A DNA stretch of 64,000 nt from Paracoccaceae bacterium (GTDB lineage Bacteria > Pseudomonadota > Alphaproteobacteria > Rhodobacterales > Rhodobacteraceae). The stretch lies in the NCBI GenBank assembly GCA_024226455.1, contig JAAELR010000260.1, forward strand, positions 1-64,000, in the 5' to 3' direction. The notes under the pieces are model-generated. The model saw only the letters and a list, made by a program, of their open reading frames with translations, had not been told where the DNA came from and did not search any database. Made by a program: the position numbers and the translations under genes. Position 1 is the first letter of the stretch. Each line of letters begins with the position of its first letter. Positions 27,138-40,718 of the stretch are shown piece after piece.

Positions 27138-27260
27138 TTAAAGAAAAACAGGCAGGTAAAGACCAGCCAGCAGCAATGAGACCAAAGCTGCCGCACCTGC
27201 GAAATCCTGCAGGATGGTGTCGCCGGACCGCGCCGCGATTGTCTTGATGTCCTTGATCAT
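27138..27260 (-). CDS. 40-aa single-helix membrane protein
   Basis: A mini-protein beginning MIKDIKTIAARSGDTILQDF and ending in one hydrophobic helix (GAAALVSLLLAGLYLPVFL). The ATG at 27260 has GAGG about 6-9 bp upstream; an in-frame extension to 27410 has no Shine-Dalgarno and runs back into the recG 3' end. It has its own downstream hairpin with a U-tract. The layout (IKD near the start, short linker, one C-terminal helix) resembles the 41-aa protein at 40719-40844, so the two may be relatives. Function unknown. Confidence 0.55.
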   Translation of the reverse strand: MIKDIKTIAARSGDTILQDFAGAAALVSLLLAGLYLPVFL

Positions 27261-27361
27261 GAGTGCCTCACTGTATGTTTGTTGCCCCTTTGTTCTCAAA
27301 TTTGCGTCGACTTGTAAAGAACTTTCTAGGAACATTTGCGAACAAAATGGCAGCCCCCAAG

Positions 27362-31746
<4,385 letters not shown>

Positions 31747-31811
31747 TCAGAGGTCCAGCCCGCGCGTGGTCGTAGGTGAATGTCTTTCGGGCTTTCTGCC
31801 CGGGGCGCGGC

Positions 31812-32525
31812 TCAGGCGCCGATGGCGATCTGTTCGTCCATGATTGCCGGTTCCGGATCGCGCAACACATAGCCGCGACCCCAGACAGTCTGGATATAGT
31901 TGTCGCCGCCCGTAGCCTTGGAAAGCTTTTTGCGGAGTTTGCAGATGAAGACGTCGATGATCTTCAACTCAGGCTCGTCCATGCCGCCATAGAGGTGGTT
32001 GAGGAACATTTCCTTGGTCAGCGTAGTGCCCTTACGCAGGGAAAGCAGCTCCAGCATCTGGTATTCCTTGCCGGTCAGGTGCACTGACTTGGCCTCGACC
32101 TCGACCGTCTTGGCGTCGAGGTTCACCTCGACCTTACCGGTGCGGATGATCGATTGCGAATGCCCCTTGGAGCGGCGGATGATGGCGTGGATGCGGGCAA
32201 CCAGTTCTTCGCGGTGGAAGGGTTTGGTCAGATAATCATCGGCGCCGAACCCAAAGCCCTTGAGCTTGTTCTCGGTATCATCCGCACCCGAGAGGATCAG
32301 AATCGGCGTCTCGATTCGTGCCAGCCGCAATTGCCGCAGCACATCATGGCCGTTCATGTCGGGCAGGTTGAGGTCGAGAAGAATCAGGTCGTAATCGTAG
32401 AGCTTGGCCAGATCGATGCCCTCTTCCCCCAGGTCCGTCGCATAGACGTTGAGGTTGGCATGGGTCAGCATCAACTCGATGCTGCGCGAAGTGGTGGGAT
32501 CATCTTCAACCAATAACACCCGCAT
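31812..32525 (-). CDS. ctrA: cell-cycle/motility response regulator CtrA
   Basis: A 237-aa OmpR-family response regulator. The receiver domain (1-115) has the acidic pair E7/D8-D9, phospho-acceptor D51 ([11 protein letters not shown]) and the TKPF lysine. The winged-helix domain (about 125-230) contains [17 protein letters not shown] and [11 protein letters not shown], identical in style to CtrA. In Rhodobacteraceae CtrA is generally non-essential and controls flagella, gene transfer agents and c-di-GMP genes. The inhibitor gene sciP lies 95 bp upstream on the same strand, and that gap carries a CtrA-type box, suggesting autoregulation. Confidence 0.95.
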   Translation of the reverse strand: MRVLLVEDDPTTSRSIELMLTHANLNVYATDLGEEGIDLAKLYDYDLILLDLNLPDMNGHDVLRQLRLARIETPILILSGADDTENKLKGFGFGADDYLTKPFHREELVARIHAIIRRSKGHSQSIIRTGKVEVNLDAKTVEVEAKSVHLTGKEYQMLELLSLRKGTTLTKEMFLNHLYGGMDEPELKIIDVFICKLRKKLSKATGGDNYIQTVWGRGYVLRDPEPAIMDEQIAIGA

Positions 32526-32579
32526 AACGCCTTCTCCACTTGGTTTTCGCCTGGTTAACTATACCTTGGTGGTAAAAGG

Positions 32580-32594
32580 TTAACGCACCGTTAC
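32580..32594. promoter_or_regulatory. CtrA-type box between sciP and ctrA
   Basis: TTAACGCACCGTTAC is TTAA-N7-TTAC, one mismatch from the CtrA site TTAA-N7-TTAA, centred about 62 bp upstream of the ctrA start. A second GTTAAC lies at 32553-32558. Consistent with autoregulation as known in Caulobacter; not tested here. Confidence 0.45.
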
Positions 32595-32620
32595 CAAGAA
32601 CCAAAGACCGGGCCAAGAAC

Positions 32621-32899
32621 CTATGGTTGCCGGTACCTCTGCAGAGCCGTAGCCTTCAGCGCCGCTTCGCCATGGGTCTCCACCGCGTGGCGCCACTCGT
32701 TGAACTCGTCCTCGCTAAGCCGGTAGGTTTCCAGCGCCTCCTTCAGAGGCAGCAACCCGAAAACCACGCCCTTGACCACCGCCGCCTTGCGGCTGGCAAC
32801 CCAGCGGCGGGTGTTTGGCGGCGGCATGTCGGCACGCGACAGAACTGCACCATCGGGCAGGTTCACGGTGCGCGGTCCGTCTATCTTGCGCAGATACAT
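32621..32899 (-). CDS. sciP: CtrA inhibitor SciP (DUF1153 family)
   Basis: A 92-aa small DNA-binding protein of the DUF1153/SciP family. Diagnostic stretches are GPRTVNLPDGAVLSRADMPP, PNTRRWVASRKAAVVKGV (the HTH entry) and LSEDEFNEWRHAVETHGE. In Caulobacter SciP binds CtrA and blocks its recruitment of RNA polymerase. Its position directly upstream of ctrA supports the same partnership here. Whether both genes share a promoter is unclear, because the 95-bp gap contains its own CtrA-like box. Confidence 0.9.
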   Translation of the reverse strand: MYLRKIDGPRTVNLPDGAVLSRADMPPPNTRRWVASRKAAVVKGVVFGLLPLKEALETYRLSEDEFNEWRHAVETHGEAALKATALQRYRQP

Positions 32900-33024
32900 C
32901 TCACTCGTCCCCTCAATCTAACAGGGCGGCAGATTGGCGCAGCAGGGTTTAATGGCAGGTGAAACAGGGTCTTGAGAGTATCTTGGATTTTCCTATATTC
33001 CCTGCTGGTTTTTAGGAGAAACCC

Positions 33025-34161
33025 ATGGCATCCAATGCGCCCCTGAATTCGCTAGGCTTTGCCCGAGCGCCGGTCGAGACGCGCGTGGTTGTGGCGATGT
33101 CGGGCGGCGTGGATTCCTCGGTGGTCGCGGCAGAGTTGTCGCGCGAGGGTTATGACGTGGTCGGCGTGACGCTGCAGCTATACGATCACGGGGCGGCACT
33201 GGTGAAAAAGGGCGCCTGCTGTGCGGGGATCGACATTCAGGATGCGCGGCGGGTGGCCGAAAGGATGGGGTTCCCGCATTACGTGCTGGATTACGAGAAC
33301 ATCTTTCGCAACGCGGTGATAGAGGAATTTGCCGAATCGTACCTTGCGGGCGCCACGCCGGTGCCCTGCATCCGTTGCAACGAGAGGGTCAAGTTCAGGG
33401 ACCTGCTGGAGACGGCAAAGGATCTCGACGCCGATTGCATGGCGACCGGGCACTATGTTCAGCGCAAGACGGGCCCGCATGGAACAGAGCTGCACCGGGG
33501 CGCCGACCCGGTACGAGATCAAAGCTATTTCCTGTTCCCGACGACGCGTGAACAGCTGGAATTCCTGCGCTTTCCGCTGGGACATTTGACCCGCAAGGCT
33601 GAAACCCGGGCGCTGGCCTTGAAACACGGGCTTGCTGTGGCCGACAAGCCCGACAGCCAGGACATCTGTTTCGTGCCTGACGGCAACTATGCCGGGGTGA
33701 TCGAAAAGCTGCGCCCCGGGGCGGCAGAGCCGGGCGAGATCGTGCATGCCGATGGCCGTGTGTTGGGCGTGCACCATGGTGTGATCCACTACACGATCGG
33801 GCAGCGCCGGGGCCTCGGGATCGGCGGGCTGGACGAACCGCTTTACGTGGTGCGGCTCGATATCGACACACGGCGTGTGATCGTCGGGCCAAAAGAGTTG
33901 CTTTCGACGCGGATTGTACCGGTGCGCGAGATCAACTGGCTGGGCGATGCACCGTTCATGTCGCAGGCAGAGTGGCCGCTGGCAGTGAAGGTCCGCTCGA
34001 CCCGCCCGCCGCGCGAGGCGGTGGTGCGGCCGGTCTCGGCGACCGAGGCGGTGGTCGAGCTGGTGGTGGCCGAAGAGGGTGTATCGCCTGGGCAAGCTTG
34101 TGTATTCTACGGCCCGAGCGGTTCACGGGTCTTTGGCGGCGGCTGGATCTGGAAGAGGTGA
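33025..34161 (+). CDS. mnmA: tRNA-specific 2-thiouridylase MnmA
   Basis: A 378-aa MnmA, which thiolates U34 of Lys, Glu and Gln tRNAs. The PP-loop is [15 protein letters not shown] (residues 24-38). The active-site cysteines are in [14 protein letters not shown] (C118 in the CN-x-x-KF position) and QDICFVPDG. The [13 protein letters not shown] block and the C-terminal beta-barrel are present. TAGGAGA precedes the ATG. Its 3' end overlaps the annotated lpxB frame on the opposite strand by 39 bp. Confidence 0.96.
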   Translation: MASNAPLNSLGFARAPVETRVVVAMSGGVDSSVVAAELSREGYDVVGVTLQLYDHGAALVKKGACCAGIDIQDARRVAERMGFPHYVLDYENIFRNAVIEEFAESYLAGATPVPCIRCNERVKFRDLLETAKDLDADCMATGHYVQRKTGPHGTELHRGADPVRDQSYFLFPTTREQLEFLRFPLGHLTRKAETRALALKHGLAVADKPDSQDICFVPDGNYAGVIEKLRPGAAEPGEIVHADGRVLGVHHGVIHYTIGQRRGLGIGGLDEPLYVVRLDIDTRRVIVGPKELLSTRIVPVREINWLGDAPFMSQAEWPLAVKVRSTRPPREAVVRPVSATEAVVELVVAEEGVSPGQACVFYGPSGSRVFGGGWIWKR

Positions 34162-35385
34162 ATCGCCCCTTGGGCGATGCCTCCGGCGGAGGTGTTTGCC
34201 AAGAGAAGAAGGGCCCGGTCGGGCGAGGCCACTGAGGATAGCACGGGCGGCGCGCAGGCCGGGGGGCTCGGCGCCTTGCCCGAGTTTTTGCATCGTTTCG
34301 GCCATCGCGGCAGTTTGGGCGGCGCGGGTATCGGAGGCGCCGATCAGATCGTTCAGAGCGGCGGCAATTGCCGCCGGTTTACAGGCGGGGCCAAGGAATT
34401 CGGGGATCGTATTTCTGCCGGAGACGAGATTGACCAGTGTTACGGTGTCGGTCTTCAGCATGCGTGACATGATCTGCCAGGAAAGCCAGTTCATGTCATA
34501 GGCGATGACCATCGGTGTGGCAGCGGCAGAAAGTTCCAGGCTGACGGTGCCAGAAGCTGCCAGCGCGAAATCGGCAGCGGCGAAGGCCGCGCGCTTTTGG
34601 GCTGCGGCGGCTTCGTTGGTTTGCCCCCGCGGATCGATGACCACCGGGTCGCCGGGCCAGTTCCCTGCCGCCTTGATGACGGCACTGGCCACCGGTGCGG
34701 CGGCAGGCAAGACGACGCGCATCGCCGGGTGCGCCGCCAGAACCGGGCGCAGCGCCTCACCGAAGACCGGTGCCAGGCGACCAACCTCGCCGCGCCGCGA
34801 GCCCGGCAGGACCAGCAGAATGGGCGCATCGCCGATGCCGGTCTGGGCGCGGAAGGATGCCGTTTCGGAGGCGCTGGCCTGCGGTTCGGCAACAACCGGG
34901 TGGCCGACAAAATCGCAAGCCATTCCGGCGGCCTGCATATAGGCAGGCTCGAACGGCAGCAGCGCCAGCACCTGATCCATGCAATTGGCCATCTTCGCGG
35001 CCCGGCCAGAGCGCCAGGCCCAGACTGAGGGTGCTACATAGTGCACGGTGCGGACGTTTGAGACTGCCTTGACCAGACGCGCCACGCGCAGGCAGAAATC
35101 CGGGCTGTCGATGGTGACCAGAACGTCCGGTTTCGTGTCGGTGACCGCCCGCGCCATCTCGGCGATGCGGCGTTTCAGGTGGCGATATTTGGGCAGCACC
35201 TCAACGATACCGAAAAGGCTCAGCTCCTCCATCGGGAAGCGGCTGGCCATCCCCTCGGCCTGCATCAGTGGCCCGCCGACGCCGTCGAAGACTGCATCCG
35301 GGACCAGCTCTTTCAGCCCGGCCATCAGCGCCGCGCCCAGCTTGTCGCCAGAGGCTTCGCCGGCGATCAGGAAAACCTTCATCAA
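34123..35385 (-). CDS. lpxB: lipid-A-disaccharide synthase, with an atypical C-terminal extension
   Basis: A 420-aa glycosyltransferase that joins UDP-2,3-diacylglucosamine and lipid X at the inner membrane. It shows the [14 protein letters not shown] opening, MKVFL start, [15 protein letters not shown] and [14 protein letters not shown]. LpxB is normally about 380-390 aa. Here the last 30 residues or so (from about [17 protein letters not shown]) are encoded by the complement of the intergenic repeat and by the 3' end of mnmA, which suggests that the ancestral stop codon near 34216 was lost. It overlaps lpxI by 4 bp and is last in the lipid A cluster. Confidence 0.93.
   Translation of the reverse strand: MMKVFLIAGEASGDKLGAALMAGLKELVPDAVFDGVGGPLMQAEGMASRFPMEELSLFGIVEVLPKYRHLKRRIAEMARAVTDTKPDVLVTIDSPDFCLRVARLVKAVSNVRTVHYVAPSVWAWRSGRAAKMANCMDQVLALLPFEPAYMQAAGMACDFVGHPVVAEPQASASETASFRAQTGIGDAPILLVLPGSRRGEVGRLAPVFGEALRPVLAAHPAMRVVLPAAAPVASAVIKAAGNWPGDPVVIDPRGQTNEAAAAQKRAAFAAADFALAASGTVSLELSAAATPMVIAYDMNWLSWQIMSRMLKTDTVTLVNLVSGRNTIPEFLGPACKPAAIAAALNDLIGASDTRAAQTAAMAETMQKLGQGAEPPGLRAARAILSGLARPGPSSLGKHLRRRHRPRGDSPLPDPAAAKDP
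34162..34192 (+). terminator. double hairpin after mnmA
   Basis: Immediately after the mnmA stop, ATCGCCC/GGGCGAT (34162-34168 with 34172-34178) forms a 7-bp stem, followed by CCTCC-GGC-GGAGG (34180-34192). The sequence then runs into TGTTTGCCAAGAGAAGAAG, a tail I associate with Roseobacter intergenic repeats. It lies inside the C-terminal part of the lpxB reading frame. Confidence 0.5.
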
Positions 35386-36188
35386 GGCGCCTGGGCGAGC
35401 AGGAACAGCCCGGCCTTCTCGGCAGTACGAAGCGTGGTATCTCGGTCGATCAGCAGCACCTCGCCCGCGTTGATCACGATACCCGCCAGCCCCGCAGCGG
35501 CGGCGGCGGTGATTGTCGCCGGGCCGATGGCGGGCATGTCGATGCGCAGGTCCTGGCCGGGCTTGGGCGCCTTGACCAGCACGCCGCGCGCGCGCTGGCG
35601 CAATCTGTCCGACGTCTCGGCCACAAATCGTAGCATCGCATCGGTGCCCTGAGCGGTCTCGACCCCCAGTGCTTGGCCATCGGCCACTACTGCACCCTGC
35701 CCTACATCAAGCGGGCCCAAAGCGGTGAGGATCGAGCGGGCGCGCGCCGCATCGACGTGGTCGGCATCGGCGGGCTGAGGACCGGCCAGCAATCCGGGTT
35801 CTGCCGTCAGCCCCGCCACCAGTTCGTGCGCGCCACGCACCACCAATCCTTCTTGCTCGAAGGCGCTGATCACGGCGCGCAGCAAACCATCATCGCCACC
35901 CTTCATCACCTGCATGAAGCAAGGCGCAAGCTGCATCATCTTTGGGTCGAAATTCGTCGGGTTCAGCGTCGGGCGGGTCAGGCTTCCGGCGAAAACAACC
36001 TCGGTGACGCCGGCTTGGCGCAGGCTATCGAACATCTCTCCGAAACGCTCGTACGAGACCTGGACCACTTCGTTCCCGGGCGGCGGCACTTCCATCCCCT
36101 CGAAATGCGCGAAGACCGCCTGGCGATGCGCCGCGGCGATCTTTAGCGGCAGGGCGCCCTGCCCTGCAAGGATGGCAAGGCGTGGCAT
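35382..36188 (-). CDS. lpxI: UDP-2,3-diacylglucosamine pyrophosphatase LpxI
   Basis: A 268-aa LpxI, the alphaproteobacterial alternative to LpxH that hydrolyses UDP-2,3-diacylglucosamine to lipid X. It starts MPRLAILAGQGALPLKIA, contains VVFAGSLTRPTLNPTNFDPK and GDDGLLRAVISAFEQEGL, and ends with the VINAGEVLLIDRDTTLRTAE block typical of the family. It overlaps lpxA by one base and lpxB by 4 bp, so the three are probably cotranslated. Confidence 0.93.
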   Translation of the reverse strand: MPRLAILAGQGALPLKIAAAHRQAVFAHFEGMEVPPPGNEVVQVSYERFGEMFDSLRQAGVTEVVFAGSLTRPTLNPTNFDPKMMQLAPCFMQVMKGGDDGLLRAVISAFEQEGLVVRGAHELVAGLTAEPGLLAGPQPADADHVDAARARSILTALGPLDVGQGAVVADGQALGVETAQGTDAMLRFVAETSDRLRQRARGVLVKAPKPGQDLRIDMPAIGPATITAAAAAGLAGIVINAGEVLLIDRDTTLRTAEKAGLFLLAQAP

Positions 36189-36985
36189 CAGTCCGGGGTC
36201 AGGAAGGATCGGTCCGAGGCGCCGAGCACGAAATCGGCCACCTCGCGCACATAGTCGCTGTGGGTCTCGCTTCCAAGCCGTCGGGCACGGTCTTGAAAAG
36301 TACCCTCGCCCTGTGCCAACATCTGATAGGCGGCACGTAGCGAAGTGATATCATTGCGCGCCACGCCTTTGCGTTTCAGCCCGACAAGGTTCAGTCCGTC
36401 GAGCGCGCCGCGCGGCCCCTGCACAAGCCCGTGCGGGATCACGTCGTTGGTGACCATGGTCACCGCGCCGATGATGGCACCACGGCCAATGCGCACGAAC
36501 TGATGGATACCCGACAGGCCGCCGATGATCACGTCGTTGCCAATAACGCAGTGACCGGCGAGGGCCGAACCGTTCACCATGATCACCCGGTCGCCGACGA
36601 TGCAGTCATGCGCCACATGTGCGTTGGCCATGAACACACAGTCATCGCCCACCCGGGTCACGCCGCCGCCGCCCTCGGTGCCGGTGTTCATCGTCACGCC
36701 CTCACGGATGCGGGTGCGTTTGCCGACCACCAGGCTCGTCTCTTCTCCGTTGAACTTCAGGTCCTGCGGGATGTCGCCAATACAGGCGAAGGGAAAGATT
36801 GTGCTGCCTTCGCCGATCTCGGTGATGCCGGTGATCACCGCGTGCGATTTCACGGTGATGCCGGCGGCCAGCCGCACCTTGGGCCCGATCACGCTGAACG
36901 GGCCGATGCGGCAGCCCGCACCGACCACCGCGCCGTCTTCTACCACCGCGCTGGCGTGTATCTCGGCTGATGCGTGGAGGGGCAT
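36188..36985 (-). CDS. lpxA: acyl-ACP-UDP-N-acetylglucosamine O-acyltransferase LpxA
   Basis: A 265-aa left-handed beta-helix acyltransferase that starts lipid A synthesis. The ATG at 36985 gives MPLHASAEIHASAVV; the frame upstream runs through fabZ and is not used. Catalytic histidine region: NAHVAHDCIVGD. Hexapeptide turns run to about residue 190, followed by the helical C-terminal domain (RKGVARNDITSLRAAYQML). It begins 2 bp after fabZ ends. Confidence 0.95.
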   Translation of the reverse strand: MPLHASAEIHASAVVEDGAVVGAGCRIGPFSVIGPKVRLAAGITVKSHAVITGITEIGEGSTIFPFACIGDIPQDLKFNGEETSLVVGKRTRIREGVTMNTGTEGGGGVTRVGDDCVFMANAHVAHDCIVGDRVIMVNGSALAGHCVIGNDVIIGGLSGIHQFVRIGRGAIIGAVTMVTNDVIPHGLVQGPRGALDGLNLVGLKRKGVARNDITSLRAAYQMLAQGEGTFQDRARRLGSETHSDYVREVADFVLGASDRSFLTPD

Positions 36986-36987
36986 GC

Positions 36988-37452
36988 TCAGGTGGCCGAC
37001 ATATCGATCATGGCGGTAAATTCGGCCTCGGCGGCAAGGTCGCCCTCGACCTCGGCACGGCCCTTGAACTTCCAGATCTTCGAGCCGTCGCGCCGGGTTT
37101 CCACATGCAGTTTCAAAACGTCTCCCGGAACCACCTTGCGGCGGAATTTGCATTTGTCGATGGCCATGAAGTAGATCAGGAAATCGCGGTCGGCCAGATC
37201 CCGGGCCACGCCCACCATCACCGCCGCGGTCTGCGCCATCGCCTCGATGATGGTGACACCCGGCATGATCGGGGCACCCGGGAAATGGCCCTGGAAATGA
37301 GGCTCGTTGAAGCTGACATTCTTCAACCCCGTCGCCGAATTGGTACCGTCGATATCGACCACGCGATCAACCAGCAAGAACGGATATCGGTGCGGGATAA
37401 TCCGTTGGATCAGGTCGATATCGGCGGTTTTCATCCCTTCGGCGTCGGTCAT
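36988..37452 (-). CDS. fabZ: 3-hydroxyacyl-ACP dehydratase FabZ
   Basis: A 154-aa hot-dog-fold dehydratase of fatty-acid elongation. The catalytic His and Glu are in [19 protein letters not shown], and [13 protein letters not shown] marks the N-terminal strand. The ATG at 37452 ([14 protein letters not shown]) is preferred over an upstream start that lacks similarity. Placed between ompH and lpxA as in many Gram-negative lipid A clusters, where competition between FabZ and LpxA for hydroxyacyl-ACP balances phospholipid and lipid A. Confidence 0.95.
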   Translation of the reverse strand: MTDAEGMKTADIDLIQRIIPHRYPFLLVDRVVDIDGTNSATGLKNVSFNEPHFQGHFPGAPIMPGVTIIEAMAQTAAVMVGVARDLADRDFLIYFMAIDKCKFRRKVVPGDVLKLHVETRRDGSKIWKFKGRAEVEGDLAAEAEFTAMIDMSAT

Positions 37453-37523
37453 GGCAGCGTCCTTGTCAGCGGTGCGAAAGCCCGCATCTCCTAGCAATAG
37501 CATCCGCCCGGGGCAAGCACAGC

Positions 37524-38120
37524 TCAGTTGCCGCCGGGGATGGGTTCGGGTTCAGGATCGGGTGCAGGGTTGGTGGTAGCGCCTGAGTCGAGGAAGGCAT
37601 TGGTTCGCGCTATGGCCTCGTCGGTAATGTCGATGGCCTCGTCCGACATCAAAACTGAGCGGCGGTCAAGCACCATCAAGGCGCCGCGTTCGCGCACGAT
37701 CTCAGCCAGAACCGGTGTGATCTGGAGCAGAAAATCCTGCAGACCCTCATCATGCAGGCGCTGCAAATCGCGCAGTTTGATCTCCGTCTCGGTGCGGATC
37801 GCCTGAACCTTTGCATCGAACGCAGCCGCCAGCGCGCGGAACTCATCGGGTTCCAGCGTCGGGCGGAGCTCTGTCAGGTCCAGTTCCTCTGCGGTCAGTT
37901 CCTCTTCAAAGCGGCGGTTCTCTGCGGCAAGTTCCTCTCGCCGCAACTCGAACTCTTTCGCAACGCGCTCTGCCTTGCGTGAGCCGTCGAACAACCTCGC
38001 CAGGTCAAGCGTCAGGACAGGTATGGGAACCTGCACCGCCTCTTGGGCCGACAACCCGACGGCAGACGCGCCCAACAGCACCGTTGCCGCCGCAAGCGCC
38101 CTCAGGCCAGCGACGGCCAC
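37524..38120 (-). CDS. OmpH/Skp family periplasmic chaperone
   Basis: A 198-aa protein with a Sec signal ([20 protein letters not shown]) followed by the OmpH/Skp pattern: a short strand ([17 protein letters not shown]), a long charged coiled-coil (about residues 55-130) and a C-terminal strand ([20 protein letters not shown]). Skp trimers hold unfolded outer-membrane proteins. The proline- and acid-rich tail ([14 protein letters not shown]) is an addition relative to E. coli Skp. It begins 3 bp after bamA ends and probably delivers BamA clients. Confidence 0.88.
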   Translation of the reverse strand: MAVAGLRALAAATVLLGASAVGLSAQEAVQVPIPVLTLDLARLFDGSRKAERVAKEFELRREELAAENRRFEEELTAEELDLTELRPTLEPDEFRALAAAFDAKVQAIRTETEIKLRDLQRLHDEGLQDFLLQITPVLAEIVRERGALMVLDRRSVLMSDEAIDITDEAIARTNAFLDSGATTNPAPDPEPEPIPGGN

Positions 38121-38123
38121 TGG

Positions 38124-40466
38124 TCAGAACCGGGTCGAGATGGTCAGGTCGAAATCGCGGTCAATGTCATAGGTTTCCTTTTGCAGCGCGCGCGAAAAGT
38201 TGAACCGCAACGGACCGATCGGGGTATCCCAGAAGATTGAGACTCCGGCAGCGGCGCGCAGTTTGAAACTGTCGTCGATGGTGCCGCCCAGAGTATTGTC
38301 GAGCCCCCAGACGCTGCCAACATCAAGGAACACGCCACCATGGACACCGTATTCCTCTGGCAGGCCCACCGGAAATTCCGCCTCAAGCTTTGCAACCGCG
38401 AAATAGTTACCGCCAAGAGCGTCGACATTGCCCGCGGTGGTATCGCGTGGGCCGACACCGAAAAAGTCAAAACCGCGCATCTTGTTGTTGAGGTTGAAAC
38501 GGTTGGTGATCATGCTGGTGGTGCCGCCGAGCGAATTGTGCGCCCCACCCTCAAACACGGCGCGTAAGGTTACCTCGTTGTTGAGCACCTTGCGCTCTGC
38601 CACCACCAACGCGGTGCTTTCGACATATTGCGAATCACCGCCCACGCCAGCGAAATCCTGGCTCCACCGCAACAACACACCGGCATCAGGATTCAGCCCG
38701 GTATCGAGTGTGCTGTAGCTGTAGCTGTAGCCGACCGAACTGGTGATCTGCAGGCCAAGCGCCTCTTCGGCCGCCAGTACCGCCGACGAGGCCGCTGGAA
38801 CGTCATTCACCTCGGTACCGTCGAGCGTATAGCGCACGCCGACCCTGCCATACTCGCTGATCGGGAATTCCAGCGACGGGCTGATTGCCCCGTTCACCGT
38901 GTTGTAGCTGGTGTTGGTGACGGTGTTGCTCTGCGCGTAATTTGCAGCGACAGAGAATTTCAGATCACGACCCATAAAGGAGGGTTCGCTGAAGCCAAAG
39001 CTGTAGGTTCCCGAATTAGCGCTTGCCGTCACGCTGAAGCTCAGCGTCTGGCCACGACCGAGGAAGTTCCGCTCGATGAAGCTGACATTGGCGCCTATCC
39101 CGGAACCACTGCTGTAACTGGCACCGAAGCTGAGGCTGCCGGTGGGCTGTTCCTCGACATCGACGTCGATCACCACCTGGTCCGGACCCGAGCCCTCGCG
39201 GGCTTCGACATCCGCCTTGGAAAAGAACCCGAGCGCCCGGATGCGTTCGGCGCTGTCGCGGATCTCGCGCGGGTTGAACGGGTCGCCCTCGACGGTCCGG
39301 AACTGGCGCCGGATCACGCGGTCTAGCGTGGTGGCGTTGCCCTCGATGTCGATACGTTCCACAAATATCCGCGGCCCACGCACGACCACAAATTCAATAT
39401 CCAGCTTCAGCGTGCGGTCGTTGCGGGTGACCCGGGGCTCGACCCGGATGAAATCCATGTCTTTGCGCACTGCCAGACGTTCCAGACGGGTGATCGTGCT
39501 GTCGACCCCATTGGGCGAATAGGTCTGGCCTGACCGGATGCGGATTGCCTTGTGGAACTCATCGGCATCCACCTCGGGCAGTTCGGACGAGGTTGTGATC
39601 TCGCCGAAACTGTACTGCTGGCCTTCGCGTATGGAAAAGGTGACGAAGAACGCGTTGCGTTCCCGGGAAAACTCGGGCGCCGCCGACAGAATCCGGAAGT
39701 CGATATAGCCACGGCTGAGGTAGAAATCGCGCAGCACCTGTTTGTCGAATTCGATTCGGTCGCCGATGAATGTGTCGCGCTGAATGATCAGGCGGAAGAC
39801 ACCCGCCTGCTTCGATTCGAGCACCCGGCGCAGGCGGCGGTCGCCGAAATGGCGGTTGCCGACAAAGCTGATGCGTTCGACCTCGCTCACCCGGCCTTCG
39901 CGGATCTCAAAGACCAGATCGACCCGGTTGTTCGAGCGGCGGATGATCACCGGATCGACATTCGCCGCCAACCGGCCCGCAGTCTCATAAGCCTGAGTGA
40001 TGCGCGCGGCGTCCTGCTCGGCCAGGCTTGGGCTGTAGACCCGGCGTGACTGCGACTGGACTATCGCCATCAACTCTTCGTCCTTCAGCCTGCGATTGCC
40101 TTCGATGCTGATGGCGTTGATCGTCGGGTATTCCCGCACCTCGATGACCAGAGTATTTCCGCTGGGAAGGAAATTCACGGTTTCGAACAGCCGCGACCCC
40201 ATTACCGCCTGATAGGCTGCGTTTAGCTCGCCCGCGGTGATGGTTTCACCCCGGGCGATTCCTGCATAACTGAGGATCGTTGCGGGCTCGATCCGTGTTG
40301 CGCCCTCGACCTTGATGCTTGAAAATCGATAAGTCTGCGCTTGCGCAGGCGACGCCATGGCAAGGAAAGCCGCTGAAATCATGGTTGATATTAGGAACAA
40401 CAAACAGCTGCCTCGGGACACGCCCCCGTTCGGCGCCCCATTTCCACCCCAGATCGCTCGTCTCAT
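38124..40466 (-). CDS. bamA: outer membrane protein assembly factor BamA
   Basis: A 780-aa Omp85 protein, the core of the BAM complex. A long signal region (hydrophobic part CLLFLISTMISAAFLAMASP, cleavage after AQA) precedes five POTRA domains (about residues 45-440). The C-terminal 16-strand barrel has the GVGPRDT loop and ends in phenylalanine (LTISTRF), the usual BAM-recognition end. Length is typical. It is separated from rseP by a 41-aa gene and a hairpin, so it probably has its own promoter in the 252 bp upstream. Confidence 0.96.
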   Translation of the reverse strand: MRRAIWGGNGAPNGGVSRGSCLLFLISTMISAAFLAMASPAQAQTYRFSSIKVEGATRIEPATILSYAGIARGETITAGELNAAYQAVMGSRLFETVNFLPSGNTLVIEVREYPTINAISIEGNRRLKDEELMAIVQSQSRRVYSPSLAEQDAARITQAYETAGRLAANVDPVIIRRSNNRVDLVFEIREGRVSEVERISFVGNRHFGDRRLRRVLESKQAGVFRLIIQRDTFIGDRIEFDKQVLRDFYLSRGYIDFRILSAAPEFSRERNAFFVTFSIREGQQYSFGEITTSSELPEVDADEFHKAIRIRSGQTYSPNGVDSTITRLERLAVRKDMDFIRVEPRVTRNDRTLKLDIEFVVVRGPRIFVERIDIEGNATTLDRVIRRQFRTVEGDPFNPREIRDSAERIRALGFFSKADVEAREGSGPDQVVIDVDVEEQPTGSLSFGASYSSGSGIGANVSFIERNFLGRGQTLSFSVTASANSGTYSFGFSEPSFMGRDLKFSVAANYAQSNTVTNTSYNTVNGAISPSLEFPISEYGRVGVRYTLDGTEVNDVPAASSAVLAAEEALGLQITSSVGYSYSYSTLDTGLNPDAGVLLRWSQDFAGVGGDSQYVESTALVVAERKVLNNEVTLRAVFEGGAHNSLGGTTSMITNRFNLNNKMRGFDFFGVGPRDTTAGNVDALGGNYFAVAKLEAEFPVGLPEEYGVHGGVFLDVGSVWGLDNTLGGTIDDSFKLRAAAGVSIFWDTPIGPLRFNFSRALQKETYDIDRDFDLTISTRF

Positions 40467-40601
40467 GAATTCTACCCCGAATGCAGCAGGCTTTGAGCTT
40501 GATTAACGGGATTGGATTGCATTGTCAAAAGCCCGTTGGCCCCAAGCCACAGTGACGCAGGACCTGTTGCAATACAACATATTGTGGACACGTCTGGGAA
40601 A

Positions 40602-40645
40602 GTTTTCCACAGGCGGGCAGAATACTGCCCAACTATGTGGAAAAC
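40602..40645. repeat. nested dyad with two inverted DnaA-box-like sequences upstream of bamA
   Basis: GTTTTCCACA (40602-40611) and TGTGGAAAAC (40636-40645) are perfect inverted copies; each contains a 9-mer (TTTTCCACA) that fits the relaxed DnaA-box pattern TTWTNCACA. Between them GGGCAG (40615-40620) pairs with CTGCCC (40625-40630). The whole lies about 136 bp upstream of the bamA start. The rest of the 252-bp gap holds a terminator hairpin and nothing else I recognise. Confidence 0.5.
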
Positions 40646-40664
40646 CACGAAAGCCCTGAAACGT

Positions 40665-40690
40665 GAAACGCCCGCGTGGGCGGGCGTTTC
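40665..40690 (-). terminator. hairpin downstream of the 41-aa gene
   Basis: GAAACGCCCGC (40665-40675) and GCGGGCGTTTC (40680-40690) form a perfect 11-bp stem with a 4-nt loop, 28 bp past the stop of the small minus-strand gene. U-tracts are only moderate (ACGTTTC on the minus strand). Confidence 0.6.
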
Positions 40691-40718
40691 GGCTGTTACA
40701 GTCAGAACCGCTGTGGTT

